Part shown: one piece after another, positions 23,561-35,499 of the stretch
How positions within the stretch are numbered: the first letter of the stretch is position 1
Layout of the letters: every line of letters starts with the position of its first letter
Assembly: GCA_000827495.1 (NCBI GenBank)
Contig: KN817590.1
Span: forward strand, 145,473 to 209,472
DNA from: Hypholoma sublateritium FD-334 SS-4
Taxonomy: Eukaryota > Basidiomycota > Agaricomycetes > Agaricales > Strophariaceae
Length of the DNA: 64,000 bases
Reading direction: 5' to 3'
Program-made: the position numbers and the translations under genes
Notes under the pieces: model-generated
What the model was told of the DNA's origin: nothing
What the model saw: only the letters and a program-made list of their open reading frames with translations
Databases searched by the model: none

Positions 23561-24062
23561 CCCAAATGTAAAGTCCTTATGTAATCCCACATTTAATATA
23601 TAAGTACGCATAAAAGTGAGCTTTTTGTATAAAATGTTAGTCAAGGGCCAAGATTGTCTGATTTTTAGAGATTTGGGTTAGGTATAGGATCAACATTAAT
23701 GTTGCCCAACATTTAAAACAAAATATCGGCTTTTACGCAAGCCGTTTCTTTAAATAATAGGGAAGATATTAGATTTATTTTCATTTTAAATCAAAGAAAA
23801 TCGTCTACAGGAGCCGATATTTCGAATGACGGACAACGATTTAGATTATCGTATAATTTAAATGACAGTTTGCCGGATACGTTACCCAAGTTGTTGACTT
23901 CCCGGTGCCAGGTAAGAAAATTTGTCATTTAAAATAAAAGCTTGCCCAATATACAGCCCGACATTTACGAAGTCGGATTACATGCCGGATTTTCTGACAT
24001 TTTAAATTTCGGGAGAGATAAAAATAAATCTGCCATGTCACCCGACATTTTAAATGTAAGAT
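23561..24062. repeat. AT-rich block with a recurring CCCGACATTTTAAAT-like motif
   Basis: At least eight degenerate copies of a CCC(G/A)ACATTTaaAt motif lie in about 500 bp, in both orientations: near 23561 (CCCAAATGTAAA), 23586 (CCCACATTTAAT), 23705 (CCCAACATTTAAAA), 23856 (ATTTAAATGACAG), 23924 (GTCATTTAAAAT), 23957 (CCCGACATTTACGA), 23995 (GACATTTTAAATTTCGGG) and 24041 (CCCGACATTTTAAATG). Spacing is irregular, so this is not a simple tandem array. No coding potential was found. It directly abuts the GTGGGC-type minisatellite repeat to its right and may be part of the same mobile or satellite unit. Confidence 0.65.
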
Positions 24063-26030
24063 AATCCTTGAGTAATCGCCCACTCATCGCCCACTCATCG
24101 TCCACTCATCGCCCATCCATTGCCCACTCGCCACCCACTTGCGCTCCAGGCCTTCAAGCGTGATGNGTGACCCACTCATCGCCCACTCAACACATGCGCA
24201 GCTTCCTCTATCTGTATACAAGTCCTGANTTGAAGTCGTCGACATGAAGAACATGCNGCTACCGAGCCGCCCAAGACTGCCGCGCTCACCGCGGCCGGGC
24301 GACAAGGCGGTCCGCAGCAGGCCTGCGCGGACGGGCGCGAAGATCGCNTAGAGCGGGATCGCCAACCCCGCCGCTCAGAAACGCGCCCAGCGTCGGGCGA
24401 GAAGCTCCTCGCAGCCGTGAACTTTGAAGGTCGCACCGCGGGTGATGCGAACGATGCTCGCGGTGGTGTCGAAGGACTACGACACGACGTATAACGTGTC
24501 CTCGTTGAGCGTGAAAGAGACGGACGAGGTATGCCGCTTTGCTTATAGTTTACAATTCATTTTGGAGCTGATATGAGTCCGGAATTTCGACAAGTTTGAA
24601 GTCGCTCGCGCTTCTCGCGCTCCTGTCCGCGTTGCGGTGGTCATACAAAGCCTTAAAGAGTAAGTCAAAACGCCAACAACTTTGCAATACTGATCCGATT
24701 ACAGATACATCGCCCCCTCATCGCCCCCTCATCGCGCATTCATTGCCCACTCGCCCCGCATTTGCACTCACGACCGGCGGCTGGCGGCAGAAGTCATCTG
24801 TGCGTCCATCACCGTCCACCCAACGTCAGTACTGATTCGCAGAGCACGCAGCATGGCGCGGGAACACGTCTGCTCGGTAATTACGGACGCCTGCGGCCCA
24901 AGTCGTCGATGAAGACGATTAAGTTCGATGCCATCCCAGCCGCGGCCCGTCTCTCAGATAGGCGCGCGCCGCGCGGCGTGACGCGTCCAAGACGCGTCCC
25001 TCCAGGTCTCGACACGTGATGCGTGACCCACTCGTCGGCCACTCATCGGATCAGCATCGGATATTCGAATTTCGTTGCTTACTCGTCACATCGACGTCGC
25101 CCGCTCTCATCCTCTGGCCAGGCTCGTTAATCAGCGCTCTTGAACCCGACTACGAGCCATGCGGCTGCCGCCCCTCGCGCATGCCCTGTTACTCACCCGA
25201 CTTACCACCCCCCAGGATTCCAGGAAATACGGACCTACGGTACGTGCTCAGTTTCCTGCAGGACTCGCCTTCTGAGACATCGTGTTGCAGATGCACCTGA
25301 AACGGTGGTTCTGCATCAGCGCGATGTATGTATACGGCGCACGCGGCGGCATCGGCCCTGGTAGTCAAGATAGGAGAAGGTGCGCACATCACACCAAATT
25401 TCTTGCCTATCTGAACGTGTCTCTGTTCCGTACATGACTAGGAAACTGTCTTCAAATGAAACTCAGGAATTGATGGTTAGCTTGCCGCGACATCCGCCCA
25501 CAAAACTTCAGAGATACTTACTCTTTCGAAAAGGAGCGAAGGAAAGAGGAGGCCGAAAAGCTCAACGAAGCTGAGATGGGCAAGATCGAGAGCCAACACG
25601 CCTTCCATTCTCGATCGCTCTGCACACTCCGGTGTTCCGAAGAGTCCTTACAGAATGAGTTTTCCGTGCATCCACGCAACCCTCGACTCAGTGCCCGCTT
25701 TCCGACCACTCGGCACCCAGCCGCAAGGTACCCATAGCCGCGAACTAGAGAATTAGAGCCGACGAGGGTACCAAGTGGTTGTGAAACTCCGACCGTCAAG
25801 TTCTCTACATGTGCTACTTCGACTGCGATTTCGACCGCGACTCTCGGGCTGGTGAATTTGCATTCCATGAGGAGAAAGCGAACAGCCTCTCCCTACAAGC
25901 GAAGCTCGACAGCACGGCGACGTCTACCTTGATCGAATTTACCCCACTTCGACATTCTCAAAGCTCGTCTCCATGTTCTATTGCATTATTTTTGTCCGGT
26001 TGACTACTGTGGAACGTGAAATGACTACTC
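24063..26030 (+). repeat. Dispersed repeat with CGCCCACTCAT minisatellite, copy 1 (composite)
   Basis: Starts with tandem CGCCCACTCAT units (24077-24130, again 24170-24190, and a variant CGCCCCCTCAT at 24710-24760). The phrase CGTGATGCGTGACCCACTC occurs at about 24160 (with an N) and again at 25010, so the block is itself partly duplicated. The segments 25010-25380 and 25555-26010 match, in reverse complement, 63850-63480 and 63360-63060 at the other end of the window (shared phrases TCTGGCCAGGCT, ATACGGCGCAC, AAGATAGGAGAAGG, AACGAAGCTGAGATGGGCAA). Coding-like text AEKLNEAEMGKIESQHA is present but no full ORF. Four isolated N bases (24166, 24229, 24257, 24348) suggest a collapsed multicopy consensus. 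Confidence 0.75.
24430..24662 (+). pseudogene. Unidentified gene fragment inside the repeat (two exon-like pieces)
   Basis: Exon-like frame VAPRVMRTMLAVVSKDYDTT followed by YNVSSLSVKETDE, then a GTATGC donor and, after a short gap, FDKFEVARASRAPVRVAVVI QSLKE ending at a GTAAGT donor (24661). The composition looks like real protein and the splice signals look genuine, but I cannot name the family. It is embedded in the dispersed repeat, so it is probably a captured or decayed fragment. Confidence 0.35.
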
Positions 26031-27984
26031 ACTGTATCGCTCTCCTTAACCGCGCCGATCCCAATACGGTGTGTTGCATGTGGAATATTGACCGCTGCGA
26101 CGCCTTGCAAGGCGAGACTTGGCGAAGTTGTCCGGTCAGCAGTTGATCGACAATACGCGCGAAGTTCTTGGGACGTCGGCAATGTACAAAAATGGTCTGT
26201 TTCTAATCTTTCCAGAGATGTCTATTTTTCTAATCTGCCTCATATAGTTACTTATAATGCTCGCAAGCTCGAGGCCCACGTCGAGGAGATGGCAAGCGGC
26301 GACACCGTTTCCTGTGCTGTCAGCGTGCGGGATTTCACATCGGCTGAGTCAGTCGTTGTTTCATTCCATCGGTATGTTATCCTTTGCAATTGCACTTTGT
26401 TACCTCACTACTTACGTGTACCTCATACACTACCTCGTAATTGCGTCTATTTTGCAGCAACGACGGGTTGTGAAATCACGCAAAAACGAACAAATTGCCT
26501 CTGTATATTGCGGCTGCCGCCAGCGACCACCCGTATGCATGAATGCTAAGAATGCCGCGCATCCATCAACCACAGACGAACCCTACCTCATCAGCCATTG
26601 CACCCAGTATTACTACCTCGGCGGCACAACTACCACCGCATCGCCTGGTTCAAAATCTGAGCACGCAGGAACCCCATCGTCTTTGTCAACGTCTCCTTTT
26701 GCTACGAATGGTAAGCGGCCAGGAGTTTATACCAAACGCGTCGCGATTAAACACGTCCTATTTCAGTCCCTGCGATGATGATCGTGATGATCGTTACTCT
26801 GATCGTTACTCTAGTGGGAACTTCCCGCTCTCGCATCGCCGAGCCATTGTTTCTTGGAACATATTAAGTTGTACGTTTGCCTGCAACTCACATCTTGATC
26901 CTTTGGTCTCGCGTCCGCCGCATGCGTTCTGCCTGAGTACGTCAATTCCTCCCCTACTGCACCCCAAGTCACCTCCATCTTTCGTGCCACCATCTACTAG
27001 AGGCCCAGACCACGGATCGCTTCGACGACGCCTGTTAGCACAACGCCCGGACGGTAAGCACACGCACTCAAATTTGATATATTCTTCCAAAATCACTCTC
27101 TCTTGGCGCAGGTCCTTCCTATCGCCTTGCGAAGACGCCCGAGGTTATAAGGAAACCAATTAAAGGTACGCAGAAGCCTCTGGCTTGATTTGCGCTTCGT
27201 CCTTCGTCCATTAGCTGTCTGTCCAGACTTCCAGTTGCCGAGGAACGCGGAAAAGTGAAGGAAAATGAGGCCCTCTACGGAGTATCATTGACAAGCATAA
27301 AGCCCAAAAGAAAAGAGAAGAAAAGAAGAACGGTCGGTGGAACTGCTTGAAGGTATCGTACTGGTTAATATTTTTGCCTACTTGGTGTTCTTAACAAAAA
27401 TTAAAGGCCGCCCTGCGCCTACGAGCAGCATCAATCCAAGCTCGTTATTGAGGTCGCCGCCACCACTCCACATGTACCAGCCACTGCATCTGAAAACATG
27501 CAGTTGCAATTGAGCCTGCCAGCGGCAGGTCAGCGGGCGATGACGCAAGCATATCAAAGGCCTCTGAAATCAACAAAGCACAACATATTCCTGTATCGTC
27601 GTACATTCCCCGACACATACACCTCTGAGTTTGGACGATCCACTATTCGTAGCCTTAAGCACACTGAGATAATTTGCCTTGGTTTTCTTTGCATTCATCA
27701 GTACGTACATGCTTCCTATCGCAGCTCAACCCAGCTAATGCTTTTTCAGTCCGATGTCACTTCTCCCATTGTATCAGTGCCTGACAGTGCGGTGATTTCG
27801 TGGCCATCTTGGGCTTGTCTGGTCCAGGCATGTTGACCTTCCTTGACAATGGATATCCTTGTGCGCAAGCAAAGCTAGTACTATTCAATAATATAACGTG
27901 ATTCGTATCTTTTCCTTCTGATCCTCTGATCTAATCCTAAGCCAAGTAACAAGAGCAGCCAGCCCAAATATAAGCGCTCAATCA
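26031..27984. other. Interval with unrecognised open frames
   Basis: Plus-strand frames 26088-26549, 26257-26778 and 26543-27163 overlap and are punctuated by possible introns, but none shows family motifs. A hydrophobic stretch VPAMMIVMIVTLIVTLVG at about 26766-26820 arises from a repeated GATGATCGTTACTCT sequence and could be a chance membrane segment. A purine-rich GAAAAGAGAAGAAAAG tract lies at 27310. From 27170 to 27980 nothing is recognised. Confidence 0.4.
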
Positions 27985-30900
27985 TCATTGACAACCATAA
28001 ATGCTTACCCTTGAAAGTGTGAGTACGACAACTCTATCTTTATCCATTCTCCAACGTGCGTAATGTGATACTACCCAGGAAGGTTCAACAAGAGACAATT
28101 CGGCGGAAAGGGTCGATGAGTATACTTTGGCCGGAAAATGGGGATAGAAGCGGAATGGGTCGTTCACGTCGGCAAGAGCAGGTAGTTGTCTGCAGACAGC
28201 ATAAATAACTTCTTTGTTTTGTTTGACTATGATGTGTTTGATCGAGCCAGGAACTGGGTTTCCTATCGATTTCCCATCTGGATAAAATAAAATGAGGCTA
28301 TTCCCGACGTGGGCGCTGGCTTTTGAAAAGATGACGTCGTCGTGGTGATGTCTAGCACGAAGTGCAATCGATTTGTCTGAAATCAGACCCCGTAGCTCGC
28401 GTGGTGTGGGCGTAAAGGCTGATTGATGAATGTCGTCCTCTTGGGAATTGAGCGTCACTCCACCGAATGTTTTGTTGAAAATGGCCTGGCACTCCCGAAG
28501 AAATGGGGGGCAGTCAGGCCTTCCAATCCACCTTCGGAGACTAGTAGCGCGTGTAAATGCTGCAAACATTGTTGACTCTAGTTGGCCTGTCAAAAGATAC
28601 GTTCATCAAATACTGAAGTCACCAATATCTATTGCAAAAACTCACCACCGAACATATGATTATGGGGAACTCGTTGTATCTGCCCAATGAGGCGTTCGAA
28701 AGGGAATGTCCACCAAGAACGAACAGGACCAAAGAGCTGTAGAAATTGGTTGATATGAATGGCCATGTGAGGATTGACTTTCCTCCCTATGACGGGACCA
28801 TGAATGGCATCCATATCCTGAAGCCATTGTCGAATATTAGTCTGATACGCCAGAGCTCTGTTGGGCGTCATAACCCTTAAGCATGCAACTGAGACAGCAG
28901 ACACCAATGCCATAGTGTGATCAAGGACCCTACGGAGAGAGGAAGCAAGCTCAGGTGTGTCGTGGGTTGTTCCCTCTCCCCAAACAGTGACCAAGCTAAT
29001 AGGAAAGTAGACTGTAGTTAAGGTGCGCCATTCATCAGCCTTGATGTGGCCGGCAGAAGCACTACCGAAGTTGTACGGGACGGACGGTAGCCATGTTGGT
29101 GTGTCGGTGTCGCAGATAACGTCACGAATCCTTTTGAGGACTTTCTCTGTACGGAATGAAGATGAATGTTGGTCAGGAACGGTATACTTGAACTGAGTTC
29201 GCTATCATAGACAAATTTGGTTAATCTAACGGTATAAGGAACACAGGACCAAGTTCACTTACCCAATTGACTAATCCCCGGCTAAAATCTAGCTTACGCA
29301 GCACAGTAGGAGGTGGTCCTGTCCCAGTGTCGGGTTCGCAGTCCACGCTGCGTGAGACATATTTGAGCGCCTTGAGGTTCTTCGTAGCGAGGCGGTTTGC
29401 CAGCGTAGTTAAACCATCTTGCAATGCATTTTCGTTATCGCTCTTTACCGCGGCAATAAGGGTTCGATGAATTTGTGGGATGTGTTTCAAATCCCCTTGG
29501 CTCAAATTGGACGCGGTAGCCTCTGCCTGCGTCGGTAATGGGAAACTATATTCAAAAGCTGGGAGTTTCATCTTTTCTTTTCGACTTTGTTCAATTGCGG
29601 TCTCGGTCAGCCCAAGGACATGCCGGAAGTGGAAGTGCGCATCGCCTTCAAGAAGGCAATGCATGGAGTCTATGACCAACATACGCGCAGGGTCCCAGTA
29701 TGGGAGTCGCCATAGTTGCGACCACCGTATACCGTGTTGTTTGAATCGTGCGTTTTGTTCTGCGGTCGTAGACGCGGTGCGATACAGCTCTGCCTTTTCC
29801 CGTTGGTCCAGCGCTTCCTTTGGCTTCCAATCCGGATGGTCAAAATCGGACCTCCCGACAGTGGCGATACCCCAGCAGTGACAGACGGAACAATAATGGT
29901 TGGAGCCGATTCCAGCTGTTTGGCTTAACTTGCGCGCGCCAGGAAGATCACACACACACAGCGCAACAGCTGATCGTGTATCTCTACCAGTTGGATGACA
30001 AGCGGTGCGGGAGTAATGAACGCCCCTCTCCCATGAAAGCAAGAAATCGTCGATGACAGGTCGTATGTAGTGATTGAGTTCATCATCATGTGGCTCCTTT
30101 GGGCCCGGAACGATTCCTGCAACGTACATATTTTCCGGTTGATACCTGATACTGAGGGGTAGGTTCAAGCAGGCAGCGCTGATCAAACCAGAAGAAGTAG
30201 ATGCGCCGGAAATCTTCATCCCTTCGGTTCGGAAGAAGTCAAACGACAACGCAAAGGCGTAACGTCCTTCATTATTGGGCCTGTCCACGAAAAGTTCCCC
30301 GGCAGTTGGACCTTCAAATGTGCGCAAAAACTCGGCTTCGAAAACGTCAGACACGTATTCAGGAGGGGGTAGACTGCGTTTGATTGACAAACTCAGATTA
30401 TCACATGACTTGTCCATGAGATCCTCGATGTCTCTTCGGGAGAGCAACCCAGCAAGATAGTCATGAAAATGATGGTACACGAACGTCTTGAGCGGTTTAT
30501 AACTAGAGCTTGATGTTTCGTCGTCGTTCTTGGCCTCTCTTAATAACTGTGTTCCGCAAACCTCGGCTTCTGGAGCAGGAATATTTGTGCATTCCTTCGG
30601 GTACGTGGCGGTAGTCGAACCATGGGTGTAGGTGGGCGCATAGGTGCAGTGGCACACCTCACAAACAGCGTAAACGGTGGTCTTGACGTCCAGATCAAAT
30701 TGCGATAAGGCTGTCTCGATCGTTTTGGGTAGTCCGCTCAGAATGTCTTGCTGGAGAAGGGTCGGCCCTTCTTCTGGCTTTCTCGTTTGTTCGAATGCGA
30801 TTCGGAGGTTGATAGTTAACATTTTCATAAGAAAATCGCCTAATCGGCGACTGATACCCATCATAACGCTGCAAACAACAGCCAGAAACATCGTCACTTG

Positions 30901-31768
30901 AGCGACGGGTAAGAGGGCGTCAACTGGAGTTTTGTAATGATGATCTATAACAAAAAAACTTGAATGAGACGTTACGATCATACACGTATGCGTAAGCCAA
31001 CTCACCAGTGTTGAAAAATAGCGGCGTGGTTGCAGGAGGGTGTAGTAATCGACATTCGATCAAACGAGCTTCTAAGGAAGAGAGAGATTCGGCGACGACG
31101 GCCTTGTGCTTCTTCAACGTCTCTGTTTTGCGCTTCAAACCAAAGAATGTGGACTGAAGGAGCTGCAACTCCTTTTCTGCGTTTGAGAGAACTTCAAGAG
31201 ATGGGAGTCCAGAGTCCAGCGCAGATAACAGCCTTGTAGTGTGCTTTTCAATCTGTGTCAAGCTCGCATGTGCCTTCTTCGTCAGAATATTACGTTCCCG
31301 TTTCATCTGTGAGTTGGATCGGCTGATCTTGCGAGCGTCCATAGGCAATTCATTAGTTGGGGGATTGGTGGGCAGTGGATTAGCGGGGATGGCCAACGGT
31401 TGTTCAAGGTTATCAAGGCTTTGCATCACAGCGTCGAAGGAATTGGAAAATGTAACGGAGTCGCTACTCAGTGTAGGTTGTTCCAGTCTCTGAGCTTCCC
31501 GGTATTCATTGCTGGACGTAAAGAGGCGACTTGGATGCGAGCGAGGGACATCGGTTAATGTAAGAGAGAATATATTCGACACCACATCGTCCAGGAGGTC
31601 TTGAGTTTGATTACGGGAAGCTTCTTCGAGTTGCGCAGTCTGAACAGCAAGATCCTCTTGAATTCGTCTACGGTGTAACTTCAGTTGTCCATGTGGAATG
31701 AACTTTCCCTGCGGACTGGTCTTAAGGCATAGATGGCACATGCAATGCTCTCCCTTAACAGCAGGCAT
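27985..31768 (-). mobile_element. Tnp2-type (CACTA/EnSpm) transposase gene, long open frame
   Basis: Transposase of a class II CACTA-like element, family Tnp2 (Pfam plant transposon protein family), very common in basidiomycetes. Exons on the minus strand: 31768-31006, 30944-29263, 29201-28646, 28586-27985. Joined 3603 nt, 1200 residues with no internal stop or frameshift. The N-terminus has a Cys/His pair motif (HCMCHLCLKTSPQGKFIPHG) and a coiled-coil-like segment. The Tnp2 core includes LCVCDLPGARKLSQTAGIGS, HYCSVCHCW and WDPARMLVIDSMHCLLEG. The C-terminal domain includes MFGGQLESTMF. The last few codons could be replaced by another exon if the GTAAGC at the end is a donor. I looked for CACTA terminal inverted repeats on both sides and did not find a convincing pair (one CACTATGGGCCTGG at 31844). 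Confidence 0.92.
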
Positions 31769-32149
31769 GACTGGTACTATTCAATAAGAACCCACTCATA
31801 TATTTGATAATGAAGCAGTAGTCACCCAATGTTGCTATCCTCACACTATGGGCCTGGTTTCTTCGTCAGGGATGGCTATCCAGTGGGTGGTGCTGGATAA
31901 AACCCGGGGTTCAAGTTAGAGGTAACTGGGCGGTTTAGGAACATTTGGCTTACATAGCGATGATTGAGAAAGATAAGACTGATGGAATGTAGAATTCCCC
32001 ACAGATCTCACCACTGGCAAGATACCTGAATGCTCGTCAATAGCCTTTACATAGACAGAATCGGTCACTCACTGGCAACTGCCCCTCTCCCATCCATCTA
32101 CCGGCGACACTTCCCACCGCTTGCCCCCTGCCGTCGCGATCCATGTATG
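31769..32149. other. Flank of the Tnp2 element
   Basis: Contains CACACTATGGGCCTGGTTTC at 31842-31861, a candidate but unpaired terminal sequence of the transposon. No gene recognised. Confidence 0.4.
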
Positions 32150-32630
32150 CTCACGCTGCTAGTACTAGGGATACCTTGTCGACTGAAACATGCAGAAGGC
32201 TGTTTGGACGGAGTGTTCTCGGACGAGGTCCTCGCGGTGAGCACCACGCTATATCCCATTCCTCCCCGCCTGTTGCTCACCGCGCCTGCAGATCGACACG
32301 ACGCAGTCCACGAAGCTTGTCACTGAGCCGTACTTTGACCTTCCGAACATCCAGGGCGCGTATGACTAGTTCGTCTTCGAGGAGTGCGAAATTAGCCGCG
32401 TACTACGGTTGCACCTGTGAGTCCCCCTGCGCGCTGTCTCTCTCCGCTGTTGACTGAGGCACTACGTGCAGCAGTGTCCCCGATCCCGTACGGTGACCTT
32501 TTCGCGCTGTTCGATAAGCCGCCTACGCAGTGCACACTCGTCATCGACGCGGGCTTCAACTTCAAGAGTTCTAACAACAACTCAGCTGGATGCATCATGA
32601 TGGTGACGAGAGAATCGTACCGGTAATAAT
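32150..32630 (+). pseudogene. Actin-related protein 6 (Arp6) fragment, degraded
   Basis: Arp6 is an actin-fold subunit of the SWR1 chromatin remodeller. Three exon pieces are recognisable: GYLVD-stop-NMQKAVW then, one base out of frame, DGVFSDEVLA (32170-32235); IDTTQSTKLVTEPYFDLPN and IQGAYD-stop-FVFEECEISRVLR (32290-32412); SPIPYGDLFALFDKPPTQCT then LVIDAGFNF (32472-32565). They align in order to the middle of Arp6 (GYLVNWDVQ..., TEPYFNF..., IIVDSGYSF in the human protein). Introns are kept, with GTGAGC...CTGCAG and GTGAGT...GTGCAG borders. Breaks: TGG to TGA, CAG to TAG, and a lost base in TGGGAC. The N- and C-terminal thirds are absent. Confidence 0.82.
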
Positions 32631-35482
32631 CACAGCTTGGGTGACAGTCCAGTCGTCAGGGCCGTTCAAAAGGATCTTGTCCGCGCGACTGATAGCCGCC
32701 AGCAAGGCTGAAGGGACGGTATATCAGCGCTTGAGCGGACATGTCCGCGACTGCATCAGGAAAACCTTCCTTGGATAATTAGCAAGAACAGTCAAAGATA
32801 TCTGAATTATATGAATTGACAATAATTATCGGCATTTGAAAGCCCACCTCCAAAATTTCGAGCAAGATTATCAGTAATTATCTCAAACTCTTACACTTTG
32901 CGACACATTCTTACGCATGGTTTGCGGATTCTCAGCTCATAATACTGCATATTATCAGGAATTATAATTGACAACTTGCAAGGTTTAATCATTCCAGAAA
33001 AGGAGTATCTGACGATAAATTTTATTCAAGTGTCCTTAGATACAATCATACTATAAAGATATTACCCAGTGATCTCAGCTAGCTCCATGGCGGTCTCCTC
33101 ATCCTCGGCATCGAGTACGTTGACAGTCAATCTCGTGAGGTCTACAACATCGGTAATACACCTCCGTCAGCGCTCACACAACCTTGTCCCTGGCTGATGT
33201 AGTACATACCCCTGAAAAATTTACATGATATCGTGGAGCTGGCGCGGAAGAAATACAAGTACAGCACCCGCCACTGCGAGTGGTCCTAGGCACGGGGTGT
33301 TTGTACAGCACCTACAAATACAGATCAGAACACGAGTGATATTTCCGCTTGCGCTTTACTTACGTTCGCTAGTATTGCGCAAAGCCTTTTCTGCTAAGGA
33401 CGCGCGCCGTCCGTCGACTCCGCGGTTGCCATTATGGAGATAGTTGCGGCGGAACTGAGCGCTGTGCTGCGTGTGCACACGTCTGTGCCGTTTAGCCCGG
33501 CCGCAGCTAGGAAGAGGCCTGCAAAGGCGACGGTAAGTAGTATATCAGATACGCCCGGGAAGGGGGACAAACACAAAAGTCTGACCAACAATTCGCAGCT
33601 GTTGAAGGTGCCTGGCTGCCTGTTGAATGAAGGTTGCATCAAGCCTTTCATACTCACTCGTTAGGTCACGGTTGCACTCCCGTCGTCGCCGCAGACGTCC
33701 AGAGGTAACGCAGTGTGAAGGAGTTACGGAGTCGGCTTAGTAGGAGTCAGCTTGCGGAAGGGGGTATATATGGCGAGCTACGTTACCGTACGAAGCTCTA
33801 CTATGGAGTTGACCTGCGATGAAGCGATGGAAAGATACAGGGACTCCTGATACGGTGGCGGAAGTAAGAGAGGATTGCGAGGTAGAGTCACGGTGAAAAT
33901 TGTTGATTGCGCAATGCGCGTAAGCCGTGGGAGTTAAGCATTACACGTGATCGCGACCTCCGACGTGACATCATCAAGTCCCCTCCCTCACGCACGCCGA
34001 TCACGTCCTCCGAGTCTGTCGCTGCCTCCACGCTTCCACGCAACCTCTCCTACGCCTCCACACTCACGTACTCCCAGCCAACGTGCGCCTCCATCCTTAC
34101 GAGCTCCATTCTTCACACCCCTCTGCCCTCTGTGTCGGGCGCTGTGCTTCATACCGACGTTTGTGGAACATGCGATGACTGTACATCGCTATTTCGGTGC
34201 CGGATCTCTTCAGAGCGAACTCGCGAAGTAATTAGGAGGAAGGCTATGCACAGAAGGGAACACAGCGCACGGGCAAAGCGCACATGGCTAAGATGGCGAG
34301 TTACGCTTATACCGATGCTGCCTCGTCGATGCCATCCCTGCCCTCGGCATGATCTACGACACCCGCAGGACGACTACCGCATGCACTCCTGGGAATGACG
34401 CTACACTGGCGGATGGACACGGACTGGAGCACGCGATCCCGCGAGGTAAGCAGATCGCACGCATTTCGACAAGCAAAGTATACTTATCTGATAGGAACAA
34501 TACTAGGTTGATATACGCACACGGGCTGGAGCGCGCCATCTCGCGAGGCAACCAGGTCGCACGCCTCGCATGAACGAGGAATATTAGGAGGATCCTGGAG
34601 GAGCAGTGTGCACGGATGGATGTGCAGCACACAAGCCGGTCGCACATGGCCTGGGGCGGCCGAGTGACGCGCAGTCTCCTTGCGTACGCCCAATTTGCGC
34701 GTGGTATGCCATACCTCTCTTCCCCGCATCTCTAGCGCTTGACATTGCCATCGCAGCTCATTCAGGACTTTCGGCGCTTTCTTGAGCGCCGTTCTCGACG
34801 GCGCCATTATCCAGCCAGCGTGGACTCACGCCGATGCTCACAACGCCTACGGGAGCATAACAGCTCTTTGTCCCCGCTCCTCAGGGGTCGCCCGCCACAC
34901 CAGAGCGCACTCAGCGTGTACGCGGACTCTACCACAAATTCTGAGCGACGCCGATGCTGCTGATCTGTGCCTACCTGCAAGACCGAAGTCACCCATCGAT
35001 ACTGCCAGACCACCGCGCACGAAACTGGAGGATCAAGCGGACTTCCTCTCTCTCCACTGGGCAGTGTTCGTGATGTGGGAATGACCACCGATGCCATTTC
35101 CACCCTCCAAGTGTGAGATCTCTCTGCGTGCTACCCGTCCATCGCTCACGGCGTGCATAGCAGACGCAAGTGTCAATTTTGGCACAGCTTTTGCGATTCA
35201 ACTTGCCTGTCGCTACTTGCGCCTCTCAAAGACACTGCTACCCTGAGGAGAGATGGACAGGATGTGCGATTTGCGCGTCTCGCTGACCTCGAATCTTACC
35301 CGCTCGTCGTGCGGTACCAGCTCGTACAAACTTGTCAAGTGATTGGGGTGAGTGATGACGTAGTTGAGGGGCTTCAACGCATTAACTGTGAATCCGTTCA
35401 GTGGGTTTGACTTTGCTGACATTGGGATGCTAGCCGCCGTATTATGACGCGTCAAGTTGTAGGCGAAACAATATCAGAAGCC
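32631..35482. other. Interval of unassigned fragments and a short tandem repeat
   Basis: An AT-rich spacer (32780-33060) is followed by exon-like scraps, for example MAVSSSSASSTLTVNLVR at 33088 and HDIVELARKKYKYSTRH at 33227-33277, then a stop. Frames 33434-33664, 33907-34398 and 34782-35084 are open but have no family motif. None can be supported as a gene. Confidence 0.4.
34415..34573 (+). repeat. Two-copy direct repeat encoding a GLE-A-RG motif
   Basis: Two units about 100 bp apart: GGACTGGAGCACGCGATCCC at 34422 and GGGCTGGAGCGCGCCATCTC at 34524, each continuing GCGAGG-AA-CAG-TCGCACGC. In one frame they encode GLEHAIPRGKQIAR and GLERAISRGNQVAR within a 74-codon open frame (34349-34573). 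The conservation pattern favours amino-acid-preserving changes (H/R, P/S, K/N, I/V), hinting at a once-coding tandem repeat. Confidence 0.5.
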
Positions 35483-35499
35483 CCCGTGCGAAGCACGGG
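35483..35499. repeat. Perfect 7-bp stem hairpin CCCGTGC-GAA-GCACGGG
   Basis: The stem CCCGTGC pairs exactly with GCACGGG around a GAA loop. GC-rich hairpins of this kind close the 3' ends of Helitrons and some MITEs. No clear CTRR terminus follows within about 12 bp, so the assignment to an element is only a suggestion. Confidence 0.4.

Noticed and set aside
31842..31861. CACTATGGGCCTGG as terminal inverted repeat of the Tnp2 element
   Set aside because: No matching inverted copy seen on the other side between 27.0 and 28.0 kb.
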